From the NCBI GenBank assembly GCA_017528345.1, contig JAFXOX010000002.1:1-64000 (forward strand): a stretch of 64,000 bases of DNA. Reading direction: 5' to 3'. Made by a program: the position numbers and the translations under genes. This DNA comes from Desulfovibrio sp. Its GTDB lineage: Bacteria > Desulfobacterota > Desulfovibrionia > Desulfovibrionales > Desulfovibrionaceae. Below are positions 35,191-43,669 of this stretch, in pieces (the stretch's first letter is position 1; each line of letters opens with the position of its first letter). The notes beneath the pieces were generated by a model. The model did not search any database, was not told the DNA's origin, and saw nothing but the letters and a program-made list of their open reading frames with translations.

Positions 35191-35436
35191 TACCAAGGTG
35201 AGTCTTCTATCCCAGCATGGAATTCTACGGCGCGTTAGATAAAAGAGCTCTTGCATCTACCCGTACCTACAGAGATGTCAAACAACCTATAGCACACCTT
35301 TGCCGGCAAGCAAATAGGATAAAACCTCAAAAATGGCCTTATAGTGCCGATTTTTCAGACCTTTCCATTCTCAACGTTTGCGCGTATATCAGGCAGGCCA
35401 GTCAAGGGCATTAACACCAACCCCACGGAGGCGCAC

Positions 35437-36495
35437 GTGTCTCTCCATGATTTTTTCAAAAAACCGCAAAGTTCGGCGTTCTGCATGCCCTATATAATCG
35501 CCGAAGCGGGCGTTAACCACGAAGGCAAGATGGATCTTGCCCGCCGACTCATTGACGAGGCCAAGGAAGGCGGAGCCGATGCCATCAAATTTCAGACATA
35601 CAAGGCAGAGACCCTTGCATCCAAAGATTCCCCAGCCTACTGGGATACTCGCAAGGAACCGACCCAAAGCCAGTATGCACTTTTCAAAAAGCACGACAGT
35701 TTCTGGAAAAACGAATTTGAGGCTCTCAAACGTCATTGCGACGATGTGGGCATCAGTTTTCTATCCACGCCTTTTGATGTGGAATCAGCGGCCTTTCTCA
35801 ATGATCTGATGGATGTCTTCAAAATCTCGTCCTCGGATATCACCAATAAGCCCTTTATCCGTATTCTCTGCAGCTATAAGAAACCCATCCTCCTTTCCAC
35901 CGGAGCGAGCTATCTGCATGAAATCGCCGAAGCAGTCGAATGGATTGAAGAAGCAGGCAACCCTCTGGCGCTTTTGCACTGTGTGCTGAATTATCCAACA
36001 GATGACGCCAACGCAGCTCTTGGCCAGATTCTGGCCCTGCGGCAACATTTTCCAAATCATGCCATTGGCTACTCAGACCATACCCTGCCTTCTGATATGC
36101 ACATTTTGCACACAGCGACCCTTCTGGGGGCCTGCATTCTCGAAAAGCATTTCACCCATGACAAGACCCTGCCTGGCAATGATCACTACCATGCCATGGA
36201 CAAAGAGGATCTCAAACATCTGCGCAAACTGCTTTCCCAAACCCTCAGCTCCATCGGTGAATGCAAAATTCGTGCACTGCCGGAAGAAGAACCAGCCCGT
36301 CAGCATGCCAGACGTTCTCTTGTCACGGCCAGGGCCTTACCCAAGGGGCATCGCCTGGAAGCCTGCGACCTTACCTGGAAGCGCCCGGCCCACGGGATCT
36401 CTCCGCGTTGTTTTGACGAGGTGCTAGGGCGTGTCACGCGCACAGAACTTGCCGACGACCATGTGCTGACATGGGGGGATCTTGAAAACGTCTAG
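35437..36495 (+). CDS. neuB: N-acetylneuraminate/pseudaminate-type synthase (NeuB family)
   Basis: Condenses phosphoenolpyruvate with an amino sugar to give a nonulosonic acid for surface glycans or flagellin. The barrel has AEAGVNHEGKMDLA, ADAIKFQTYKAE, LSTPFD, FKISSSDITN, LLSTGAS and GYSDHT. The C-terminal SAF (antifreeze-like) domain follows (SLVTARALPKGHRLEACDL). Start is GTG at 35437 behind CGGAGG. Whether the product is sialic, legionaminic or pseudaminic acid is not decidable here. Overlaps the next gene by 14 bases. Confidence 0.88.
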   Translation: MSLHDFFKKPQSSAFCMPYIIAEAGVNHEGKMDLARRLIDEAKEGGADAIKFQTYKAETLASKDSPAYWDTRKEPTQSQYALFKKHDSFWKNEFEALKRHCDDVGISFLSTPFDVESAAFLNDLMDVFKISSSDITNKPFIRILCSYKKPILLSTGASYLHEIAEAVEWIEEAGNPLALLHCVLNYPTDDANAALGQILALRQHFPNHAIGYSDHTLPSDMHILHTATLLGACILEKHFTHDKTLPGNDHYHAMDKEDLKHLRKLLSQTLSSIGECKIRALPEEEPARQHARRSLVTARALPKGHRLEACDLTWKRPAHGISPRCFDEVLGRVTRTELADDHVLTWGDLENV

Positions 36496-38191
36496 AGGGC
36501 GAATACTGCAGCTTGGGGCGGTGGCAGAAGCCTGCGACCCGGCAACACTGCTTTGTGGCGGTCCCTGGGTTTTTGCCGGCCGAGAGGCAGATTTTGCCGA
36601 CTGGGAACAGCGTTTTACCTTTGCGCCCGAGCCCTTTGCCACGACGAACGACCTAGTCCAGGCAGGGCAGATGGCCATGCAGCTGAGTGCGCAGTATCTC
36701 CCCAAACTTGCACGTACGCTTGCCCCCGCCTCACAGCTTCCAGGGGCATACTGGGAAACCCTGCTCATCCCGTGGCTCGGTGTCGTCTCCCAGCAGATTG
36801 TTGAGCGTTGGTTGCGCATCAAGGTCATTGTTGAACATTTTGCCGCAGAGCCCCTAGTTCTTCCTCTCCTGCCGGATGATCTTTCTTTTCATTTTCAAGA
36901 TGAAAATGATCTTGTCCTTCGTGGCTCCCTTGGCCTCACGTTCAACCACTGGCTCTTCTCGTGGCTTCTGAGAAGGATGAAATGGCCCGAAATCTGGAAA
37001 GAAGTTCCAGCGAAGGCCATCTCTGAAGATCTGCCCGTTTTCCCAAAGCCTGGCATCTCACAGAGATTGCGCCGTATAATCTCCCGATCTCTGCTAAAGC
37101 TCCCCTTTCCACGTCTCAAGGGGCTCTCCCTCTGGCAAAGCCTGCGACTGTCTCTTGCTCTTTCCCATCCAAGCCATGGCACTGATCAGTCGCGTTCTCT
37201 GGCTACGCTCTGCAAGGACTTCTCCGCCTCAACGCTTCCGGATTTTGATCTGCTGCCGGTTTTTTTGCGGACGATTCCAAGCTCTCTCAAAGAGCTCAAG
37301 CACCCGAAAAAAATCGCTCCCGTATCGGCTCCCCGGCTCTATGTTGCCAGTATCAGCGCCTATGAGGACAGTCGCTACCGCCAACGCCTTGCCCGTCTGC
37401 GCGGGCAGGGAGACAGGCTGATGTTCATTCAGCACGGTGGCAATTACGGTCAGATCAAAAGTCCCTGTCTGACGCGCATGTTTGAGTTTCAACAGCATGT
37501 CTTTGGCACCTGGGGCTGGCAAAGCTATGAAGAAGTCCGTGGCAATTTTCTGCCGCTGCCTTATCCGCAGCTCGCTCGCATAGCCAATGCGCATGAGGAA
37601 AAAAACGCGCAGCTTATTTTTGTAGGTACGGAAATGCCCCTTTTCGGCTACCGTCTGGACTGCCGGCCAAGTCCCCTACAAACCATCCTCTACCGCAAGG
37701 CCAAGGAGACGTTTTTTGCAACGCTGGGCGAAGAGCTTACCTCCCAAACCCTCTACAGGCCCTATTTTCCTCTTCCGTCCTCACTGGCCGATGCGGATTG
37801 GCTTCTGCCGCGTTTTCCGCAGCTCAAACTCTGTCAGGGACCTCTCTGGCCCAGCATACGCTCCTGCCGTCTGCTAGTCCTTGATCATCATGGCACAACG
37901 CTCCTTGAAGCCATGGCCGCCAATATTCCCCTGCTCGTGACCTTCTGCCCTGAGCACTGGCCACTGACTAGGAAAAGCCAGGACATGTTCCAGATACTTG
38001 AGCGTGCGGGCATTTATTTTGCCGATGCGCATCTCTGCGCACAAAAGGCTAGACATATCTGGCCAAATATTCAGAACTGGTGGCAAAGTTCTGATGTGCA
38101 AAATGCACGTCAGATGTTTTGCTGTGAATATGCCCTGACCATTCCGGGCGATACAACCTCCTACCTTGCCTCGCTTTGCAAAACACTATGA
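36482..38191 (+). CDS. LIC12162-family surface-polysaccharide transferase
   Basis: 569 aa, no membrane segment. Resembles the LIC12162 family of putative sugar transferases found in O-antigen and nonulosonate loci: FIQHGGNYGQ in the middle, HVFGTWGW, and a C-terminal donor-type region LVLDHHGTTLLEAMAANIP. Overlap with neuB supports a joint role in adding the nonulosonic sugar. Acceptor unknown. The family name is from memory and not searched. Confidence 0.7.
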   Translation: MKTSRGRILQLGAVAEACDPATLLCGGPWVFAGREADFADWEQRFTFAPEPFATTNDLVQAGQMAMQLSAQYLPKLARTLAPASQLPGAYWETLLIPWLGVVSQQIVERWLRIKVIVEHFAAEPLVLPLLPDDLSFHFQDENDLVLRGSLGLTFNHWLFSWLLRRMKWPEIWKEVPAKAISEDLPVFPKPGISQRLRRIISRSLLKLPFPRLKGLSLWQSLRLSLALSHPSHGTDQSRSLATLCKDFSASTLPDFDLLPVFLRTIPSSLKELKHPKKIAPVSAPRLYVASISAYEDSRYRQRLARLRGQGDRLMFIQHGGNYGQIKSPCLTRMFEFQQHVFGTWGWQSYEEVRGNFLPLPYPQLARIANAHEEKNAQLIFVGTEMPLFGYRLDCRPSPLQTILYRKAKETFFATLGEELTSQTLYRPYFPLPSSLADADWLLPRFPQLKLCQGPLWPSIRSCRLLVLDHHGTTLLEAMAANIPLLVTFCPEHWPLTRKSQDMFQILERAGIYFADAHLCAQKARHIWPNIQNWWQSSDVQNARQMFCCEYALTIPGDTTSYLASLCKTL

Positions 38192-39318
38192 ACACATCAT
38201 TCTTTTCCCGTCATTTGCTTGCTCTATTCCTCATCTCAGCACTCTTTTCAGGACAGGCCTTTGCCGCCCCTGCCGCCCAGCAGCCAGAAAAAACGCAGAC
38301 AGCCGCGGACGGTCCCAAGGCTGAAGAGAGCCAGGCCGCAGCAGAAGCTGAACTTAAGGCTATTCAGGATCTTCTTGATCACGAAAAATATAGCGAAGCC
38401 GTAAGCAAGCTCAAACCTCTGGCTGGCCAGGGCAATGCTGAAGCCATGTACGTGCTTGGTTACCTCACCCAACAAGGCAAGGGCGTCAAGACAAGCCCGC
38501 GCAACGCTTGCGAACTTTTTCGCAAGGCAGCCCTGAAGGGGGATGTGCGCGCCATGACAGCGTATGGCAAGGCCTTGGCCAATGGGCACGGTGTCAAGCG
38601 CAATTTTAAGGAAGCAAGCACCTGGTTTCAAAAGGCCGCTGATCAGGGTATAGCCGTCGCCCAGTATAATCTGGGCTATCTCTACGCCCACGGCAGAGGC
38701 GTTGCCAAGGACGAGGCCAAAGCAGCACACTACTTTAATCAGGCGGCACTCCAGGGACTCGCTGATGCCCAGTATTCCCTTGGTTGGCTTTACTTGAACA
38801 GTACAGGCGAATTGCAAAACGACACCCAGGCAGCCCACTGGCTGGAAAAAGCCGCAGAGCAGGAACACGTCAAAGCCCAGAACAATCTTGCCTACCTCTA
38901 TGCTGAAGGCCGGGGGGTAGCTCAGTCGGGCGAAAAAGCCGTCTTCTGGTACACAAGAGCTGCCGAACAGAACTATGCCATTGCCCAGTACAATCTTGGC
39001 GTTCTCTACGAACAGGGCCGTGCCGGCTTAGCCCAGGATTATGATCAGGCCTTTGCCTGGTATAAAAAAGCGGCAGAGCAAAACGAGCCTCAGGCGCAAT
39101 ACTGCATGGGTGTGATGTACGATCAGGGAACAGGTGTTGCCGCCAATCACCAGGAAGCCATTCGCTGGTATCGGCTGGCCGCGCAGAACGGCGATAAAGA
39201 TGCCAAAAAAGAACTGCGGGCCATAGAGCGTCAGACGCCCAGACCCGCAGCTGAGAAAAAAGAGAAAGGAAAAAAGAAGGAAAAAAATGAGAAAAAGAAA
39301 GGGAAAAAAGACAGCTAA
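38188..39318 (+). CDS. Exported Sel1-repeat protein
   Basis: 376 aa with signal peptide (LLALFLISALFSGQAFA) and about seven Sel1-type tetratricopeptide-like repeats of 36 residues (pattern A.YNLG.LY..GRGV..D...A..WY.KAAEQ). The C-terminus is almost pure lysine and glutamate. A scaffold for protein contacts in the periplasm. The start ATGA overlaps the transferase stop. Confidence 0.88.
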   Translation: MNTSFFSRHLLALFLISALFSGQAFAAPAAQQPEKTQTAADGPKAEESQAAAEAELKAIQDLLDHEKYSEAVSKLKPLAGQGNAEAMYVLGYLTQQGKGVKTSPRNACELFRKAALKGDVRAMTAYGKALANGHGVKRNFKEASTWFQKAADQGIAVAQYNLGYLYAHGRGVAKDEAKAAHYFNQAALQGLADAQYSLGWLYLNSTGELQNDTQAAHWLEKAAEQEHVKAQNNLAYLYAEGRGVAQSGEKAVFWYTRAAEQNYAIAQYNLGVLYEQGRAGLAQDYDQAFAWYKKAAEQNEPQAQYCMGVMYDQGTGVAANHQEAIRWYRLAAQNGDKDAKKELRAIERQTPRPAAEKKEKGKKKEKNEKKKGKKDS

Positions 39319-39354
39319 ATGCGCTTATTTTTCCCTGATGTGAAGCACTTTTGT

Positions 39355-39495
39355 ACGAATTCAGAACAAAGACGCACGGATGCTGTTGAGCGTGGTCGAC
39401 CAGAGTCTAGGCCACGCTTTCTCCTCTTGAATACATTGTATCCAGTCTATGGCAACATGGCTCTCGCCTTTTCCGAAAAGGCGTATTGTTTGGCA
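39355..39495 (+). ncRNA. Omega-RNA-like leader of iscB copy 2 (relic)
   Basis: Aligns with the leader of copy 1: TTCAGAACAAAGAC, CGGAT...TGAG, CGACCAGAGT..A.GCCACG and GTATCCAGTCTATGGC with ACAT following. It ends in a perfect hairpin CGCCTTTT-CCG-AAAAGGCG (39465-39483) at the place where copy 1 has a different perfect hairpin. It begins 37 bases after the Sel1-repeat gene stop. Confidence 0.65.
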
Positions 39496-39499
39496 ATCC

Positions 39500-40228
39500 T
39501 CAATACGCAGGTGCTTTGGTTATTCGAAAGCCACTGCGACAAAAAAGATGTAAAAAAAGAGGTAAAGAGTCTGACACAAACGTGCACGTATTGTTTCCAT
39601 GCGACCATTGATTTTTCAAGTTCACAACATGGTAGCCGCAAGACCAAGCCGCCAGCGGGTGACTGCTCCGACTCCTGACTTACGACGTGCGTTTCACATG
39701 TCAGGACCCTGTTAATCATCGACGGGCGTATCCTTACAGCCATCAACTAGCATTGGAACAGGGAAAAGACAGGACTGCAGCAATCCATCTTCAAAGCTGT
39801 ACACCAAGAGAAGTCAGCGGAAACACTTTGCAGCCGTGATCGGGCTTGTAACAAGCCCTCAGAAAAAATGACAAACGTTAAGTAAACAAACATCTCTGGA
39901 AGCCACGATGCTTGCGTATCGTAGGTGTGTCAAGAAACAGCAACGCATATTGTTGCGCCTTGATTACAGGTCTTGATAAAGGTCGAAAAATACGGAAGAT
40001 TGCAGAGAAAAAACGTATTTCTCGTCGTATAACGGAAAGCATAGCTGCACGATCTGTGAGGAGATGGTATGCCCGCCAACAAAAGCATCAGACAAAACAC
40101 GAGATAGCTTCGTCAAAAGGACAAAGGCAAACCAGCCAAGCGGCTCTTCACATGGATTTTTGGCCCAAAAAACCTGATGACGCACTGAAGGCAGGGCAAA
40201 ACGCCCACCCAATTCCCTATGATCAATA
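39500..40228 (+). pseudogene. iscB: Decayed, truncated iscB, copy 2
   Basis: TACGCAGGTGCTTTGG at 39504 aligns with TACGCAGGTGTTTTGG at the start of copy 1, and the following 40 bases (GACAAAAAAGATGT) also match, but the PLMP reading frame is broken. Near 39955 one frame gives TGLDKGRKIRKIAEKKRISR, which fits RuvC-I (GLDPGR) followed by an arginine-rich bridge helix (SVRRWYARQQK). Near 40185 another gives EGRAKRPPNSL, compatible with the RFDNR.RP.GWLPPS region. Then the tamB stop is reached. HNH and later parts are absent. The 39.6-39.9 kb part is unassigned. The open frame 39912-40229 is not called as a gene. Confidence 0.6.
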
Positions 40229-43200
40229 ATTGTGCTTCCAGTTGAGATTCCCCTGGGTATTGGTGCCTTGGCTGCGCAGTTCCAGCTTGAGCTTAGGGGT
40301 GATTTCCAGTTGAACGGTACCAGCCGTTGAACCCTCACCAGCGCCCTGCTCAACACCTACGTAAATACTGTCTGTGAGGTATTTGCCACTTTCCACGGCC
40401 ATGCTCCCAAAGCCACTATTATCTGAAGACCTGGAATCGGACTTCAAACGCATGACATCGAGCCCCAGAGCCTTGCGCGGATTGTTCAGGCCACTACCCA
40501 GACCACTTGCCATACGGGCGGTTGCAGCTGCAAGCTGCAGCGCCTCGTAGCGGCCGAGTTCATTGGCATTGCGGCCAAAGAGAATATGCGCAAGCACATC
40601 GTCTTGGGGCATTTCTGGCTCACTTGTCAAACTGAGCTTCATTTTTTTCACAGTACCAGAAATACGCACATGGGATGTAAAATCAGCCGTCGTGTTCGTC
40701 AAGAGAATATCAAGCAGCGGATTTGCCACATTTCCACCACCCAAAAAAATCTCACCCTTTTCAAGGGCGAAATTTTTATTCAACAGGTAAAGTTCCCCCT
40801 TGACGGCACTGACTTCACCAGAAATCACGGGATTTGCTGGAGTTCCATGAATGGCAAGATCAGTCTTCCATTCCGTGGAAAGTCCAAAGCCATCCACAAG
40901 AAAACGCCCGGGTGAACGGATGGCAATATGCAGCCGACCGGAATCGTCATTGGCAGCCTGCACCGACACAGGCTTCGCCACCGTTTTTTCCTTGATGGGG
41001 AGCGTTGTTACTCCCTTGGGTCCCTGTGCGATGTTTTCAAGCTGCACAGCCCCGCTATCCACCACAATTACCCCGCCAATATCCGGGGCACTGGGTTTTC
41101 CCTGAGCCAGAATATCCCCTGACAGGGAGATGCGCACATCCTCCCTGCGCAAGGGGCGCAGATGATCAAGCTTGGTCTGCACGCGAAACTGTTCGCCGTC
41201 GAGACCGGCTGTACCGTCAAGGCTGAGCTTGCCGCCCATGCCATCCCCAAGACCGCCCGTTATCTTGACCTGCCCGGCCAATCCTTTGTCTGAATTTTTG
41301 CCCTGTACGGCAACCTTGAGGCCAATATCGCGCAAAAGAACGCCCAGGATAGGATCTTCAAAACGCCCTTTACCAACTTCAACCCCACCTGAGATCACAG
41401 GAGCCTTGGGCGTGCCTGCGATCTTGACGTCCATGTGAAGATCGCCACTCAGCTTTCTGTCTGAAAGCGGCGAAAGCTTCCAAAGGGGAGCCAGTTTGCC
41501 CTGCCAAAGGACTTCTCCTTTCAGGCTTCCATGTTCAGCAAGGGCAGGAACTCCATCGGTAAATGTCAGGGGCACGGTAAGACCAACGCCCATTTTTTCA
41601 CCACCCAGAGCCTGTATGGTCTGCTTTGGCATCTCAAGGCGTACCTGCAGACCTTTCGCAGAAAGATCTCCCAAAAGGATCAGATCAAGAGGATGAAGAC
41701 GGACTCTGGGCACTTCAAGTCGCGTCACCGCAAGCTTAATATTACCTCGCGGCTGCGTGGCGCTGCCCGCTAGCTGCGCATGCATCTGCACCATGCCCTT
41801 GGGCAGATCCTTGATCAGACGCTGCCAAACAGAAAGATCTACGTCTTTGACAGCAAGCTGAAAACGGTAGTTTGAGGGAGTAAGACTTCCTCGCGCTTCG
41901 ATCTGCCCCTTGGGCTGAAGATTCAGGTCGAGCTCACCGACACTGAGACCATCCGGGCCAAAATGTACAGAAACAGGTTTGCGCAAACGCAGGCCAATGT
42001 GTTCATCTTTGCCGGTAAAGGCTCGAGTATTGGCTGACAGAGCAAGACGCGACATATGCACGCGGTCCGGCCTGTAGCCAAGTGCGAGGTCGGCTTCCAC
42101 TGCGCCTGTACTTTTGAAAGTGAGGGCAAGATCCTGCAGTGTTCCCTTGGCCTCAGCCCTGCATCCAAGCTTCTGTTGGCCAAGCGCAATGGACTCGGCA
42201 ACAACCGTTGCCAAAAGTTCCCTCTTGGTAAAAAGGTCATGCACGCCAAGTCTCACCTGAAGATTGGCAAGACTGAGAGGATCAGCCTGAGCCTGCGTCA
42301 AAGAAAATTTGGGGATATCGAGCGAAAGCGTAAGATCCTGACCTTTGCTCTCGCGCAGAGCTAGCTCTGCGGCAAGACTCCCAGCAAGCTTCTGACCCGG
42401 AAGAAAAGCTTCGACGGCATGCCAGTCGGATATGGCTGCCCGAAGATCTCCCTCAAGCTTTGGCAGCCCCTGGCCAAGTCTAGCCTGAAGATGCCCTTGC
42501 GCTTCTAGCCCAAGCGCCTTGAGCACAATCTGCTTCAAAGAGACAATGAGATCATCAAAACGCTCCTCAGAAGAAAGAGCCGCATTGAGGTCCACGTGCA
42601 TGGCCAAAGGTTCCTGATTGCACTTGCCCGCGACATTCAGGTGAAGTGAAAGCGGCTTTTTGACATCGGCGGCGAGCAGGCCCACAAGATCAAGGGGTCG
42701 CGCCTGCAGCTGCAGCGCCAGGTCAGACAGATTCTGCCCACTGAGCGCAAGCTGCTTTACGCCAAGGTCAAGCTTCACATTGGGGGCAAAAAGGGGGCCC
42801 TGAAGATGCAGACCAAGTCTGGCTGTGCCGTTTTCGGCCTGTTCGGCTGAGCTTTCGGCCTGTGCAAGAAAAGCCTGCGTCCTAACCTTGGCTGAAAGAT
42901 CAACGGCGAGTTCTCCCGCAAGCCAGTTCCCGCGTTCTCGGCCACTTTCCCAGGCAAACGTGCCAGAAAGCCCAAGATCCTGTGCCTCAAGGCTAAGCCT
43001 TGGGAGAGCCACGCGCAATTTGGGAAACCCAGACTCTCTGGTCAGACCTATCTCACAAAGGACCGTGACCTTGACAGGAAAACCACAAAGCTCCTTGGGC
43101 AGGGAGAAATTTTCCACACCCAGGTCTTTGATGTGAATTGCAGGCATGCTTTCCGGAAGGGAAAAAACAGGGTCAGCGGCTGTGCGCAAAAGTTCCCTGA

Positions 43201-43669
43201 GTTTTCCGGGCGTCATGGGCTCCGTGTTTTCTTCTTTCTCGGGTTCAGAGGGGGGGAGAATCGGCATGCGTGCAAGCACGGCATTATTCAGACGCAGTTG
43301 GGAAATTTCCACTTGCGGCGGGAAGAGGCCAAGACCGAGGGCAAAACGCGTTTCAGGCAAGTGTAAAAAGTCGCCATGGCGATCAGCAAGATCAAGATCT
43401 GCCACAAAATTATTGGGAAGCGAACCTTGGAGATGCTTGAGTTTGACGCAAAGGCCGTTTGCGGCAAGCATGGGCTCGGCCTGGGCATTCACCTGCTTTT
43501 GCACAAAAGCAAGTCCACTCTCTGTGCCAAGCCAGACATAGATGCCAGAGGCCCCGCCTACAAGCAGTAAAAGCAGAATGAGCAAAGAAAAGAGCACAAA
43601 GCGTAGAATACGCAGGGCTAGGGGCCTGCGCCGCGGCTGCGGGGTGTTTTGACTGTTTTGCTCGTCCAT
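40223..43669 (-). CDS. tamB: TamB/YtfN-like translocation and assembly module protein
   Basis: 1148 aa inner-membrane-anchored periplasmic protein of the AsmA/TamB class, thought to carry lipids or assist outer-membrane assembly. One N-terminal helix (about 20-43), a long beta-rich body, and the C-terminal DUF490 domain (NPLLDILLTNTTADFTSHVR, DDVLAHILFGRNANELG) ending GNLNWKHNY. It overlaps tamA by one base (TGATG). Its 3' end is bounded by the iscB relic but looks complete. Confidence 0.9.
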   Translation of the reverse strand: MDEQNSQNTPQPRRRPLALRILRFVLFSLLILLLLLVGGASGIYVWLGTESGLAFVQKQVNAQAEPMLAANGLCVKLKHLQGSLPNNFVADLDLADRHGDFLHLPETRFALGLGLFPPQVEISQLRLNNAVLARMPILPPSEPEKEENTEPMTPGKLRELLRTAADPVFSLPESMPAIHIKDLGVENFSLPKELCGFPVKVTVLCEIGLTRESGFPKLRVALPRLSLEAQDLGLSGTFAWESGRERGNWLAGELAVDLSAKVRTQAFLAQAESSAEQAENGTARLGLHLQGPLFAPNVKLDLGVKQLALSGQNLSDLALQLQARPLDLVGLLAADVKKPLSLHLNVAGKCNQEPLAMHVDLNAALSSEERFDDLIVSLKQIVLKALGLEAQGHLQARLGQGLPKLEGDLRAAISDWHAVEAFLPGQKLAGSLAAELALRESKGQDLTLSLDIPKFSLTQAQADPLSLANLQVRLGVHDLFTKRELLATVVAESIALGQQKLGCRAEAKGTLQDLALTFKSTGAVEADLALGYRPDRVHMSRLALSANTRAFTGKDEHIGLRLRKPVSVHFGPDGLSVGELDLNLQPKGQIEARGSLTPSNYRFQLAVKDVDLSVWQRLIKDLPKGMVQMHAQLAGSATQPRGNIKLAVTRLEVPRVRLHPLDLILLGDLSAKGLQVRLEMPKQTIQALGGEKMGVGLTVPLTFTDGVPALAEHGSLKGEVLWQGKLAPLWKLSPLSDRKLSGDLHMDVKIAGTPKAPVISGGVEVGKGRFEDPILGVLLRDIGLKVAVQGKNSDKGLAGQVKITGGLGDGMGGKLSLDGTAGLDGEQFRVQTKLDHLRPLRREDVRISLSGDILAQGKPSAPDIGGVIVVDSGAVQLENIAQGPKGVTTLPIKEKTVAKPVSVQAANDDSGRLHIAIRSPGRFLVDGFGLSTEWKTDLAIHGTPANPVISGEVSAVKGELYLLNKNFALEKGEIFLGGGNVANPLLDILLTNTTADFTSHVRISGTVKKMKLSLTSEPEMPQDDVLAHILFGRNANELGRYEALQLAAATARMASGLGSGLNNPRKALGLDVMRLKSDSRSSDNSGFGSMAVESGKYLTDSIYVGVEQGAGEGSTAGTVQLEITPKLKLELRSQGTNTQGNLNWKHNY

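Noticed and set aside
39912..40229. 105-codon open frame before tamB
   Set aside because: Better explained as a fragment of the second iscB relic (GLDKGR and arginine-rich segment) than as a gene.
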